Positions 1-8,937 of a stretch of 64,000 bases of DNA are shown here, piece by piece. The position numbers and the translations under genes are program-made. The first letter of the stretch is position 1, and each line of letters opens with the position of its first letter. Origin of the DNA: Leptospira sp. GIMC2001 (GTDB lineage Bacteria; Spirochaetota; Leptospiria; Leptospirales; Leptospiraceae). The stretch is from NCBI RefSeq assembly GCF_028462125.1, contig NZ_CP115468.1, positions 124,001-188,000 on the forward strand, read 5' to 3'. The notes under the pieces are model-generated. The model saw only the letters and a list, made by a program, of their open reading frames with translations. It did no database searches and was not told the origin of the DNA.

Positions 1-249
1 ATGAATGGAGATTCCTAATTTACTTTCTTTGATATCATACAAAAATTCATCCAATTTTCCTTCCACGGCTAAATTGATTTTTTCTTGAACGATTGACAAA
101 GGCAAGGTTGCGTTAATAAAGTTCTCAAGGCTTTTAAAATTATTGTCATTCGCAAAAACCGAAGTTAAATCAAGTAAAGTGTCTATTGATACAGCGACAC
201 CCAAATGATAAATGTCTTGATTGGATGGAAGAAAATGACAGAATTTCAT
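1..249 (-). CDS. FAH-family hydrolase-like protein, N-terminal part (runs off window)
   Basis: An open frame of 83 codons starts at an ATG at 249 and runs off the left edge. The ATG overlaps the TGA of the upstream VOC gene in an ATGA (4-nt) junction, so the two are translationally coupled in one operon. The visible part (MKFCHFLPSNQDIYHLGVAV, then a predicted helical stretch) resembles the N-terminal domain that precedes the catalytic domain in fumarylacetoacetate hydrolase-family enzymes. Such enzymes act late in aromatic meta-cleavage pathways, which fits the neighbours. The catalytic domain lies outside the window, so the family call is an inference from weak similarity and context. Confidence 0.5.
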   Translation of the reverse strand, partial: MKFCHFLPSNQDIYHLGVAVSIDTLLDLTSVFANDNNFKSLENFINATLPLSIVQEKINLAVEGKLDEFLYDIKESKLGISIH

Positions 250-854
250 TTATTTGCCCCAGAAATATTCTTATTAAAATTAAGAACCGTAGAATCTGGA
301 TTTAACAGATTATCAATTGATTCCCCTTCATGGAATTTTTTATAAAGCAAATTAGGATCGAATTCATTTCCAATGGAATTATGTTTAAATGATCCTGAAA
401 GCATCCACTTATCCATCTCATCTCTAGATTCGAAATTTTCAACCTGCAGTTCAACTTGAACCCCATCAATATCCGTATAATAGATGCTAGTTGTTGGTCC
501 ATGATTAATACTCCAAGTTGGATGAATCTCAGATCTTTTCAATCTATGAAAAGTGTGCAAAAGATCTTCCAAATTGCTAAAAGTAAATGCTACATGGTCT
601 AGACCTGTTGATTCACGGCGTTTTGGAGCAAAATTGTTTGTATTGATAATTGCAATCCTATGGTGCTCTTGATCGAATGTTATAAAGCATAACATTTCGT
701 CTCGAAAAGTTATCTCAGCTCCTAGGACTCGCATCCACCAATCGATTTTTTTTTCATAATGGCGAGTTGTAAGTACGATATGAGCTAAATAGCTTGGTTT
801 TCTTGCGTCGGTGTCAGGGCATGGAATTGGAAAGGTTTTTTCTTTTGTTAACAT
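246..854 (-). CDS. VOC-family protein, type I extradiol dioxygenase-like
   Basis: The 202-residue protein has a glyoxalase/bleomycin-resistance/dioxygenase (VOC) fold. The three candidate metal ligands are His25 (LAHIVL), His87 (GLDHVAF) and Glu135 (GVQVELQVENF), spaced as in VOC enzymes. The size fits one VOC domain plus a C-terminal tail, shorter than classical two-domain extradiol dioxygenases. It lies 7 bp downstream of a flavin monooxygenase gene and overlaps an FAH-like gene, suggesting cleavage or isomerisation of a hydroxylated aromatic. The substrate cannot be read from sequence; a glyoxalase-like or isomerase role is possible. Confidence 0.75.
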   Translation of the reverse strand: MLTKEKTFPIPCPDTDARKPSYLAHIVLTTRHYEKKIDWWMRVLGAEITFRDEMLCFITFDQEHHRIAIINTNNFAPKRRESTGLDHVAFTFSNLEDLLHTFHRLKRSEIHPTWSINHGPTTSIYYTDIDGVQVELQVENFESRDEMDKWMLSGSFKHNSIGNEFDPNLLYKKFHEGESIDNLLNPDSTVLNFNKNISGANK

Positions 855-861
855 TATATCC

Positions 862-2751
862 TCAGTTATTTCTTATTAATTTCGAATGAAATAGATTATC
901 AAAGACTTCAATTAATGTTAAATCAGGATCGGTTGGCAATTGAGGTATTCTCTTGATGATAAAGCCATCGCTTCGAACCACCAAACAACCGCCAGTCTCT
1001 AGTCCTAATCTTGTATGAAATTCGAAGTTACTTATTTCAAAGTCATCTGTGGAATCTTGCCCAATTGATGGAACCGATACTGGAATTTTCCAAATTTTCT
1101 CAACTCTATTTGTAGTTTTTGTCCAAATGTCCTTATGGGATTTCCAACATAGAAGACTTAAAGTAAAGTTCGAAACCAAGTCCCTAGTCGAAAGAGATTC
1201 CTCTTGTCGTTCAGACCATAAATGGGGAAGAAGCGAACCGGAAATGGAGGATTCCAAATAATCTCCCCAAGCATCTACGGGATTCGGACGAATTGCTTCA
1301 TCTCTATCAATAAAGCCAGAATAGAGCTCCTTACCAAGATCCAATCCCAGTGTTAGAAAAACGGATTTCTGATTCTGTAAAGCAAATGCTATTTTACGAC
1401 GAGCCGCTTCGCCTTTTTTACTAAATTCACTGAGTGAGCTCAAAGGTTTGGTACCGATCGTAAGAAGCTTTTTAATGATTCCTGCCTTGGATTTTCTGGG
1501 TAGTAATTTGAGTGGAAATTTATTAAAGCCACCTTCCAACTTCTTCATTCCACCGGGATCTAAACCAACAGATGCAAATACTTCTTCGGAAATACTGTTC
1601 AATTTGCGAGTAGCAATTGCTAGTTTTTGGAAACTTTCTTTTCGTTCTTGGTTGAAAGATAAAAAGATTCGATGTAAATGTTCAGTGTTTATTCCGGTTT
1701 CTCTTGCCAGAATCAAGCGCCAAGCAAGACTCATTGCGTCCTCTATCCCATGATTCAGTCCAAACCCACCGATTGCAGAAAATCCAAATGCGGCATCACC
1801 AATTAGAAATGCGTCATCTTGAAATACAGATTCTGACTCCCTCAGTTCCATGGACCAGCATCTAGCAGAATGTATATTGATGGAAAAGTCCTTAACTCCA
1901 ATAGCACTTAAAATATATTGTTTGAGTTCCGCGTGAGTAAAATCCTTTTCGGAAACAAGTTTCTCGATGATAGGCAAAGTCAGAACCCATTCATCTGCAT
2001 GATTGGATTGGATTGTTAATGTTCCCGCGAATTTTTCGTTCAATATCCAATACAATGGGCCGGAACGAGTCTTAACGAATTCAGATAGATCAGCACTAAA
2101 ATGAATCTGCAGAACGGCTTGCATTTTTTCTGTCGAAGATTTTATTCCCAAGAATTTTCGAACACAACTTGTGGCTCCATCAGCACCGACAAGGTATCGA
2201 AAATCCAATGAAGCTATATGGTTCTCTGGACCAAGTAAAGTTACAAAATGTCTATCTACCAAATGTTTGTGATAAATAATTTTTGTATTTTCGAAGTATT
2301 CTATATGCTCATTCTCTAAGAGTAAGTTTCTTAGCTTGCTTTCGACTATTCTCTGAGAAAGTTGTATTGGTCTGCATGGGCTAGCTTCTAAAAGTTTCAC
2401 CGTATAATAAGTATCATTTCCAATGGGTGTACATTTTCCTAGCTCAAGTCCATTTAATGAAGTACACCAAGTTATATAACGTAATTTTAATGGAGGTGGG
2501 CTAATTTCACGAAGTTCCTCTGCAAGCTCAAAATCTATTGATCGAATGATCTCCAAACTACGAGCTGAAAAGACATTACCTCGTGGATGACTGTCAATTG
2601 TTGATCTCTTATCAATGATAACAGATTTGATCCCAAATTTTGCCAGCTGAAGAGCAAGGATACTTCCGGATATTCCTGCACCTACGATTAGAATGCGTTT
2701 TTCTGGATTAGGTCTAAACTTATGGATCATAGCTACGAAACCGCCGTCCAT
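862..2751 (-). CDS. FAD-dependent aromatic monooxygenase (PheA/TfdB-type), copy 2
   Basis: This class A flavoprotein monooxygenase of about 629 residues has the three family fingerprints: the FAD dinucleotide fold (ILIVGAGISGS, residues 20-30), the DG motif (LVGADGATS, about 187-195) and the GD motif (AFLIGDAAFGFSAIGGFG, about 314-331). The C-terminal 150 residues fit the thioredoxin-like dimerisation domain of phenol hydroxylases. These enzymes use NAD(P)H and O2 to hydroxylate activated aromatics. The frame overlaps the upstream gene by 19 bp; Met8 at 2730 would remove the overlap, and neither start has a strong ribosome site. It is a divergent paralogue of the next gene upstream. Confidence 0.88.
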   Translation of the reverse strand: MDGGFVAMIHKFRPNPEKRILIVGAGISGSILALQLAKFGIKSVIIDKRSTIDSHPRGNVFSARSLEIIRSIDFELAEELREISPPPLKLRYITWCTSLNGLELGKCTPIGNDTYYTVKLLEASPCRPIQLSQRIVESKLRNLLLENEHIEYFENTKIIYHKHLVDRHFVTLLGPENHIASLDFRYLVGADGATSCVRKFLGIKSSTEKMQAVLQIHFSADLSEFVKTRSGPLYWILNEKFAGTLTIQSNHADEWVLTLPIIEKLVSEKDFTHAELKQYILSAIGVKDFSINIHSARCWSMELRESESVFQDDAFLIGDAAFGFSAIGGFGLNHGIEDAMSLAWRLILARETGINTEHLHRIFLSFNQERKESFQKLAIATRKLNSISEEVFASVGLDPGGMKKLEGGFNKFPLKLLPRKSKAGIIKKLLTIGTKPLSSLSEFSKKGEAARRKIAFALQNQKSVFLTLGLDLGKELYSGFIDRDEAIRPNPVDAWGDYLESSISGSLLPHLWSERQEESLSTRDLVSNFTLSLLCWKSHKDIWTKTTNRVEKIWKIPVSVPSIGQDSTDDFEISNFEFHTRLGLETGGCLVVRSDGFIIKRIPQLPTDPDLTLIEVFDNLFHSKLIRNN

Positions 2752-4592
2752 TCCATTTGTTTTGGTTCGGCTACCTTTATGTCTTTATCAAGAATTCTGC
2801 GAATGATGTAACCCAGGTATTCCTTCGTGACCGACTCCAGATCCAAAGTGAAGAAGCCTATATAACCATCTGGTCTAACAACAATTAAACCATCTTTTCG
2901 AGATCCAGCAATATTATATAGTCTTTCGATCCCTTCCATCGACATATGATCATTGCAACGGTAAATATGAACTGGAATGGGGATTTCATATTCAGAAAAA
3001 TTGAGATCCTCTAGTTTACTATTTTGATTCCAGTAGAAAATATGAAAACTCCTTGAATCAATTAAATCATGGCTATTCTTCTTATCTTCATCCTTATCAA
3101 AAATGAAATGCGGCATTCGTGCACCTGGTTGGAAAGAAGATAAATAATCCAGAACTGGATCAGAAGGCTTTTTGTATTCGAGATTATTGGTTACAATATT
3201 CTCACTCTCATAAACAAATCCAATGTCCAATCCAATGTTATGAAAATGTCCTGCTTGATTATCTATTGCCTTTTGAACGTTGTTTTTTATAAGTTCATAC
3301 TTTTTACCGGCTAACGATCCTTTCGAAATAAGATTTAGTTTTCTTTCGATAGGATAGAAGATTATTTTCTTTATAATATTCTTAATAAACTGTGGAGTCT
3401 TCTTGACGATCCACTTAGATCTGACCATACCCAAAACCCGAAGCATATCTTCATCTAATCCCAAGGCTGTTGTAACTTCCCGCATTTTTAAATGATTTTG
3501 TAAACTACACAATCCATTATTGATAGCTATTGGTTTTCTTTCGACTTCATAAGAGTCTAACAACGATTTAGGTGCTTTGTTTCTGAGAACCAGAGCGAGT
3601 TTCCAGCACAAATTGTGCGCATCGGCAACTCCTGCATTCATACCCAAGCCACCGGTCGGCGGATATCGATGGGCTGCATCACCTAGCAGAAATATATTAC
3701 CATTGCGGTATTTATCTGCAATGTTACATTGCATCGTCCAGTTAGAAACGGATTTAATTTTTAATGGAAGCTTCTTGTCGCCCACAGCATTCCGAAGTAT
3801 ACGCAAGCATCGCTCTTCTGTATAATCTTCGGCTTTCTCGTACGGAGGAAAATATGGAGTCATAAAAATTCCATATTTAGAGGAATCATGAACAATGAAA
3901 GTGCCTGGTGCTTGAGTAGAAATATTCCATACTAAGATGGAAGGCTTATCTTTCATTAATTCACGAATATTACCTTCATAATGCATTGTTATAAGGTTAG
4001 CGATATTTGATTCACCAGACATTTTGATTCTGGAGAATTTGCGAACTCGACTTCCTGCACCATCTACGCCTAACAAAAACTTTGTTTTAATTTTTCGGAT
4101 CTCGCCTGTGATTTCATTTCGTACTGTTGATAGTACATAAGAACCTCGATCTTGTGAAGTTTTCCAGGACGTGTTGAACCATACTCTGAGATTGGCAGCT
4201 CTTGATACCTGAAAATACAGCATCTGTTCAAGAATATGTTGTGGGAGATTGGTGGATCGAAGAGCACTAGAGTCGTCCATCAGTTCTTTGTAGTCATCAC
4301 TGAAGGCATCAAACACACCCAGGTCTCTACCAATGAGTGAATTTCTCCATACTATGTACTTAGAGTAGTCCGCCTTTGTTTCTTTATTTTCAATTTCAGC
4401 TTTTGTTATCCCAATCTCTCTTAGAATTTCTCTTGTTCGCGACGTGACGACATGGGCTTGGGGGTCTTGGTGTAAGTGAGGTTTCTTTTCAACTAAGATG
4501 CAGTTGATTCCTAGTTTTGATAACAATCCGGCAGCAACTAAACCTACTGGTCCACCGCCCACTATTAGTACCTCTGCTTGCTCTATCTGCAT
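2733..4592 (-). CDS. FAD-dependent aromatic monooxygenase, copy 1
   Basis: Start is placed at the ATG at 4592, eight bases after GAGG; the open frame extends 28 codons upstream but those residues are unlike the family and cross the promoter. The 619-residue product has an N-terminal FAD site (VLIVGGGPVGLVAAG), a DG motif (LLGVDGAGSRVR) and a GD motif (IFLLGDAAHRYPPTGGLG), followed by a C-terminal thioredoxin-like domain. It is probably a phenol or polyketide hydroxylase-type enzyme. It is the first structural gene after the TetR regulator, and two tandem monooxygenases suggest two successive hydroxylations or a heteromeric pair. Confidence 0.88.
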   Translation of the reverse strand: MQIEQAEVLIVGGGPVGLVAAGLLSKLGINCILVEKKPHLHQDPQAHVVTSRTREILREIGITKAEIENKETKADYSKYIVWRNSLIGRDLGVFDAFSDDYKELMDDSSALRSTNLPQHILEQMLYFQVSRAANLRVWFNTSWKTSQDRGSYVLSTVRNEITGEIRKIKTKFLLGVDGAGSRVRKFSRIKMSGESNIANLITMHYEGNIRELMKDKPSILVWNISTQAPGTFIVHDSSKYGIFMTPYFPPYEKAEDYTEERCLRILRNAVGDKKLPLKIKSVSNWTMQCNIADKYRNGNIFLLGDAAHRYPPTGGLGMNAGVADAHNLCWKLALVLRNKAPKSLLDSYEVERKPIAINNGLCSLQNHLKMREVTTALGLDEDMLRVLGMVRSKWIVKKTPQFIKNIIKKIIFYPIERKLNLISKGSLAGKKYELIKNNVQKAIDNQAGHFHNIGLDIGFVYESENIVTNNLEYKKPSDPVLDYLSSFQPGARMPHFIFDKDEDKKNSHDLIDSRSFHIFYWNQNSKLEDLNFSEYEIPIPVHIYRCNDHMSMEGIERLYNIAGSRKDGLIVVRPDGYIGFFTLDLESVTKEYLGYIIRRILDKDIKVAEPKQMEWTAVS

Positions 4593-4655
4593 GAAAAATC
4601 CTCGGTATCCGTGTAATTTCAGTTCCTGATCTGGATAACTTTTGATTACATTTAT

Positions 4656-4676
4656 ACTTATATAAATATAAGTCAA
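4656..4676 (-). promoter_or_regulatory. Promoter with a perfect dyad, candidate TetR operator
   Basis: ACTTATA-TTTA-TATAAGT (minus strand, 4673 to 4656) is a perfect 7-4-7 inverted repeat. Its first bases overlap a -35-like TTGACT (minus strand 4676-4671), and A/T-rich -10-like sequence lies inside or just after the dyad. It sits about 65 bp before the start of the first monooxygenase and about 95 bp after the end of the tetR gene. Position and symmetry fit an operator for the adjacent TetR protein; binding is inferred. Confidence 0.6.
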
Positions 4677-4768
4677 TAGAAAAATTGAACTTTTTACAAT
4701 TTTGTATCAAAAATGTGTATTTTTAAGGTTTTAAAGGAAAGGGGGAAGTCGATCGTTCAAAATTTGAT

Positions 4769-5446
4769 TCAATCTCGTTCTGTAAGAATTCCATTCAGCA
4801 AAACTTCTTTCGCCCACATTTCTATGGGTAAAGAATGTGAGGCTTTTTCTATCTCAGCTTCATCATAGATTCTAGATATTAGCGGAGATGTGTAAACTGG
4901 TGCAGTTAGTATACTTGTCAATACAATGCTTCCATATGCTTTTGGAATTGGTTTGATCAGCTTAAGTTGGGTGCAAATAGTTATTAACTCATCCAAGTAA
5001 TTATGAAAGGGTTTCATATACTTTTCTACGAACCAATCCAGTCGAGGTCCGGGCTGAGCTATTTCGCCTAATAGAATTGTATGGACTTGAGGATTGGAAA
5101 TATGAACATCAATGAAGATATCGATCACTTGTCTCAATTGAATCAATGGATCTGGATCTTTCAATTCCATCAATCTGTCTCGCCATTTATAAAAAGATTT
5201 TATAAATGCCATTTCGATCACGGCTCTCCAAATACCTTCCTTATTGCCAAAATGGTAATTCAATAAGGGCTGCTTAAATCCTGCAATCTTTGCAATCGTT
5301 AGAACGGATGCGCCATGGTAGCCTTTCTGAGAAAACTCAATTTCTGCTGCTTGTATTAGTTTTTCCCTACCAGAGTCTAAAGGCTCAGAAATATCTGGCA
5401 ATAAATCAAAAAGTTGTTGAAAGTGTAATGACTTTGGATGAGACAT
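4769..5446 (-). CDS. TetR-family transcriptional regulator
   Basis: The 225-residue protein has an N-terminal TetR DNA-binding domain after a leader of about 25 residues: LIQAAEIEFSQKGYHGASV, then TIAKIAGFKQPLLNYHFGNK, the typical helix-turn-helix with YHF at the end of the recognition region. The C-terminal half is a divergent ligand-binding helical domain. It is transcribed in the same direction as the monooxygenase cluster, 176 bp upstream of it, with a perfect dyad in between. It probably represses the cluster until an aromatic ligand binds. Ligand unknown. Confidence 0.88.
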   Translation of the reverse strand: MSHPKSLHFQQLFDLLPDISEPLDSGREKLIQAAEIEFSQKGYHGASVLTIAKIAGFKQPLLNYHFGNKEGIWRAVIEMAFIKSFYKWRDRLMELKDPDPLIQLRQVIDIFIDVHISNPQVHTILLGEIAQPGPRLDWFVEKYMKPFHNYLDELITICTQLKLIKPIPKAYGSIVLTSILTAPVYTSPLISRIYDEAEIEKASHSLPIEMWAKEVLLNGILTERD

Positions 5447-5759
5447 GTGAACTTTTCGTACCTAAAAATTTTCTAAATACTATTCTAATCCTTTTATATT
5501 CAAGGGCAAGATCATGACAAATGAAAAAACCTCCGATTTCGGTTTAGAATTAATCTTAAAAGAACCTACTATTGTTCGTTTGTTTCCATCTTATTTGTTG
5601 TTACAAACGTAATCAGATTGATTGTAATCTTTATAAAATTCTTAAACTCGATTCTAGTGGATATTTTCGAATTTTTTCACAATTGATTATTTATCTATAA
5701 ATTCGAATGTCTATTATGTGAATACGATTTCGTATTAAATAAAAAAAAAGGATAAGATT
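5447..5759 (+). promoter_or_regulatory. Divergent intergenic region with a 16-bp palindrome
   Basis: No gene is seen in this 313-bp gap between tetR (minus) and an outer-membrane protein gene (plus). At 5721-5736 lies the perfect inverted repeat AATACGA-TT-TCGTATT, ending 23 bp before the plus-strand ATG; it may be an operator or an mRNA 5' hairpin. The downstream gene has a ribosome site AAGGATAAG. No copy of the 7-4-7 dyad found before the monooxygenases is evident here. Confidence 0.45.
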
Positions 5760-6410
5760 ATGAGTTTTAATAAACTAACAATTATTTGTTTATTTTTAAT
5801 TATGTTTAGTCCAGGTTTCATACTGGGTGAAGAAATTGATTTAGAGGAGTCAGAAGTAAAAGAAACGACGAAGACTGTTCACCAATCTGCGGAACCTAAC
5901 TCTTTGAATCCAAATTCCATTGAGCTTAAAGGCGGAATCTACTACAACAATGATATTGTGAGTCCCCTCGCAAGTATTCTGTATCAGAGAGATTTGAATC
6001 AGAACTGGGCGCTTGGATTAGCTATTACCGGAATCAACCTTGCGAATAGTCAGAAAAACGAAGATGTTGGAAGTTTGAATTTTTTTGGAAATTCAAACTT
6101 TAAGGCGAGATTGGTCCCTATCGATTTTGTTATCGCTTATAATTTTATGGAAGGATCAAGTTTTCGTCCTTTTATTAGGGGCTATTTGGGTGGTGCAATT
6201 TTTTCTGCGAGTTATGAAGGTCGAGGTGGGATGGAAAGAAAGAGAGAAGAAAGATTTTTCCACGGAGGGTTGGGCTTAGGGTTTCGATATTTCATTTCAG
6301 ATAATTTTTATGCAGTGACGGAAATGAATGCAAACTACTTTGACAATGAATTTTTAAAGAAAGATAATACTCATCTTTACGGTCAGGTTGGACTCGGGGT
6401 TTCTTTCTAA
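5760..6410 (+). CDS. Outer-membrane beta-barrel protein
   Basis: The 216-residue product begins with a signal peptide (KLTIICLFLIMFSPGFILG, cleavage probably before EE). A short acidic linker follows, then about eight alternating amphipathic strands, and the protein ends in Phe (GQVGLGVSF), the usual C-terminal signature of proteins inserted by the BAM complex. Size and pattern fit a small eight-strand barrel like OmpW/OmpX or DUF3575-type proteins. Function unknown. It is monocistronic, with a palindrome upstream and a long hairpin downstream. Confidence 0.7.
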   Translation: MSFNKLTIICLFLIMFSPGFILGEEIDLEESEVKETTKTVHQSAEPNSLNPNSIELKGGIYYNNDIVSPLASILYQRDLNQNWALGLAITGINLANSQKNEDVGSLNFFGNSNFKARLVPIDFVIAYNFMEGSSFRPFIRGYLGGAIFSASYEGRGGMERKREERFFHGGLGLGFRYFISDNFYAVTEMNANYFDNEFLKKDNTHLYGQVGLGVSF

Positions 6411-6497
6411 TTTTAAAAATGCAATGTTCACAGGATGGATATCTTAAGCTCAAGGAAATATCTTATTAAGTAATTCAATCGTTCGAACCAAGGCACA

Positions 6498-6530
6498 AAG
6501 CTAAAAAAGAACACCATTCTTTTTTAGCTT
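6498..6530 (+). terminator. Perfect 14-bp stem hairpin
   Basis: AAGCTAAAAAAGAA (6498-6511) and TTCTTTTTTAGCTT (6517-6530) pair perfectly around the loop CACCA. The stem contains the A and T runs expected of a bidirectional terminator. It lies about 90 bp after the stop of the barrel gene. No separate U tract follows, so termination strength is uncertain. Confidence 0.55.
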
Positions 6531-6608
6531 GCTGAAAATATTCCAAATTCTATAAAGTAATTTATTCAAATTTTAGTTTGGAAATTTAGAATCAAGTGTT
6601 GGTAATTT

Positions 6609-7781
6609 ATGGATGATTGGAAAGAATTTATAGATAGCTTCCGCAAATTTTTAGAACGCGAAGTTGAACCATTTGCGCATGAATGGGATGAAAAAGGTGA
6701 GTTACCTAGGGTTATTTTCAAGAAACTATCCGATATTGGTTATTTTGGTTTGGTCGCTCCAGAGGAATACGGAGGATCAAATTTGGGAATTATCCCTTCT
6801 GTTCAAGCAATGGAATTGTTAAGTGAATTCTGCGGAAGTACTTTCTTCTCGGCTAGTGCATCTTTTGGATTATTTGGAGAGCCTTTAAAACATTTCGGAT
6901 CTGATATTCAAAAAAATGAATATTATAGACCGGTATTATCTGGTGAAAAAATTGGATGTATGGCAATCACAGAACCTCAATCAGGGTCTGATGTTTCTTC
7001 TATAAAAACAATCGCCAAACAGAAAAAAGACTTATCAATTGAACTCTCGGGACAAAAGACGTACATTACCAATTCATCTATTGCGGATTATGCGATCGTA
7101 CTTGCGAGATTTATAAATTCAGAAGGTATCGATAAAGGATTGACTCATTTTATTGTAAACCTAGACAATCCTAGAATTCAAAGAGGCAGACCGATGAAAA
7201 AGCTGGGACTGCGAGCTTCCGTAACAGGAGAACTTTTCTTTGATCAAGCTGTTATCGGTAATGAGGAAAATATTTTAGGTGGAATTGGGAAGGGGTTTCG
7301 CCAAACAATGGCAACATTTAATGAAGAAAGGTTATCAATTGCTGCTTATTCCTTGGGAGTATTGAACGCATGTCTAAAAGAGTGCATTTCCTTTGCAAGT
7401 AGTCGTATGAGTTTTGGCAAACCAATCTATCAACACCAAGCAGTTGCTCATATGATTGCGGATCTTTATACAAAGGTTGAATCAGTCAGAAGTTTTACCT
7501 ATCGTATTGCAAATGAGATGCAAACCGATCAAGAAAAAGAAAGAAAAGATCGCGATTCAGAAATGGGTGCAAAATGTTCTGCATTAAAACTTTTTGCTTC
7601 AACTCAAGCAAGAGAAGGTGTGAATCTCGCAGTCCAGATCCATGGTGGTGCTGGCTATATGGAAGAATATAAAGTTGCTCGACTCTATCGAGATATTCGA
7701 CTAGCTGAAATTGGTGGAGGAACTAGCGAGATTCAAAAATCTATTATTGCAGGATCAATTATGAAGAGATCTAAAAAATGA
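6609..7781 (+). CDS. Acyl-CoA dehydrogenase
   Basis: A 390-residue flavoenzyme of the acyl-CoA dehydrogenase family, catalysing alpha,beta-dehydrogenation of an acyl-CoA with electrons passed to ETF. The N-terminal helical domain is followed by the family signature GCMAITEPQSGSDVSS, a beta domain, and a C-terminal helical domain with YMEEYKVARLYRDIRLAEIG. At the usual medium-chain catalytic-base position the sequence is GGGTSEIQ, with no Glu. The base is more likely the Glu in FNEERLSIA, the position used by isovaleryl-CoA and long-chain enzymes. Chain-length specificity is not determined. It appears monocistronic. Confidence 0.9.
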   Translation: MDDWKEFIDSFRKFLEREVEPFAHEWDEKGELPRVIFKKLSDIGYFGLVAPEEYGGSNLGIIPSVQAMELLSEFCGSTFFSASASFGLFGEPLKHFGSDIQKNEYYRPVLSGEKIGCMAITEPQSGSDVSSIKTIAKQKKDLSIELSGQKTYITNSSIADYAIVLARFINSEGIDKGLTHFIVNLDNPRIQRGRPMKKLGLRASVTGELFFDQAVIGNEENILGGIGKGFRQTMATFNEERLSIAAYSLGVLNACLKECISFASSRMSFGKPIYQHQAVAHMIADLYTKVESVRSFTYRIANEMQTDQEKERKDRDSEMGAKCSALKLFASTQAREGVNLAVQIHGGAGYMEEYKVARLYRDIRLAEIGGGTSEIQKSIIAGSIMKRSKK

Positions 7782-7966
7782 TAGATTGAGTGTTTGGAAG
7801 GAATACAAACTAATAGAAATTAGTATATCGTATCCTTTACTGAGTTATGTGGGATGCGAGACTTTGCTTTATTCATTCAAAATTCTTACTAGACTATTCT
7901 AATTCCTTCTAAATATTAGTCATTGTTATATGAAGGATTTCAGATTTTTATTCAAGGAGCAAGAAT

Positions 7967-8863
7967 ATGTTCAAATGGATATTAGTTTTTATTTCAATTT
8001 TTACTTTCAGTTTATTTTCTGAAGAAATCCAGGATCCTATTTCTTCAAAGAAAAATAAAATATTCATCAAAAGAAACGATAATTTATTTACAGCGATGGA
8101 AGAAGAAGTTCATCGTAGCTTATTTAGAAGTTATTATAATAATGGTGATGAAAAAGTTGTTAATTATCAAATAGGCTTCTTATACAATTTTTTAGAATCA
8201 GATTTTTCAATTGAAGGACGGTTTCAGGAATTAAGAAAAGGGAATTATTCTAATGCTCAAAATGTTTGTTCGGTTAGTAGTCGATCTTGTTTATTTATTA
8301 CAGCTCCAATAGGAACATATTTCCGAAATGAGATCGTTGTCAATGGAATGTACGATGCTTATGATCAGTTAATTTTTGTAAAAGTTGGAACAAGATTTAT
8401 ACGTTCCGAGTTGTCAGATACAAACTATGTTTTTAGTACCGATCGTTTTAATCAATCATCATTGGGTGTTAATATTGGAATAAAATTACTAACACCAAAA
8501 TTCTATAACTTTTATTTATCACTTGATCTTGAAACATTCTATTCTCAAGGAACTCTAAAGCATGAATTCTCAAATACAACCCCTCGTGGAATAAACATTG
8601 GAACTTATAGTAAAGGTAGCCCTCATCAAAAGACTTGGGGTCAGGAAATAACTGCAATGTTAAATTATGATATAAATCAAAAATTTTATATCGGAATTGG
8701 TTTTTCGCAATTGAGATCAACTATAAGACCAAATGAAATGATCATCAATACAGGAAACTTTAATTATGATACCAGGAAAAATATGGAACTTGAGATTTTG
8801 GGTGGAAAAAGTTTTTCTGATTCATTTTTTGCAAGTACTGTTGAATTTGGAGTTTACTTTTGA
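7967..8863 (+). CDS. Hypothetical signal-peptide protein, probable outer-membrane barrel
   Basis: The 298-residue product starts with a signal peptide (MFKWILVFISIFTFSLFSEE) preceded by an AAGGAG ribosome site. The mature part is rich in Asn, Tyr and Phe, alternates in beta-strand fashion and ends VEFGVYF, consistent with outer-membrane insertion. Two cysteines about seven residues apart (NVCSVSSRSCLF) could form a disulfide. I recognise no family. It is one of three similar-looking exported proteins in the first 18 kb, each in its own transcription unit. Confidence 0.6.
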   Translation: MFKWILVFISIFTFSLFSEEIQDPISSKKNKIFIKRNDNLFTAMEEEVHRSLFRSYYNNGDEKVVNYQIGFLYNFLESDFSIEGRFQELRKGNYSNAQNVCSVSSRSCLFITAPIGTYFRNEIVVNGMYDAYDQLIFVKVGTRFIRSELSDTNYVFSTDRFNQSSLGVNIGIKLLTPKFYNFYLSLDLETFYSQGTLKHEFSNTTPRGINIGTYSKGSPHQKTWGQEITAMLNYDINQKFYIGIGFSQLRSTIRPNEMIINTGNFNYDTRKNMELEILGGKSFSDSFFASTVEFGVYF

Positions 8864-8937
8864 ATTTCGCAAAATATTTCGAAAGAATTCTATTGATTTT
8901 GAAATGACAAAAGAAACCATAAAGATAATTTTATGAA

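Noticed and set aside
1448..1753. Plus-strand frame of 101 codons inside the minus-strand monooxygenase gene
   Set aside because: It is antisense to a strongly supported enzyme with no ribosome site or motif; a shadow frame.
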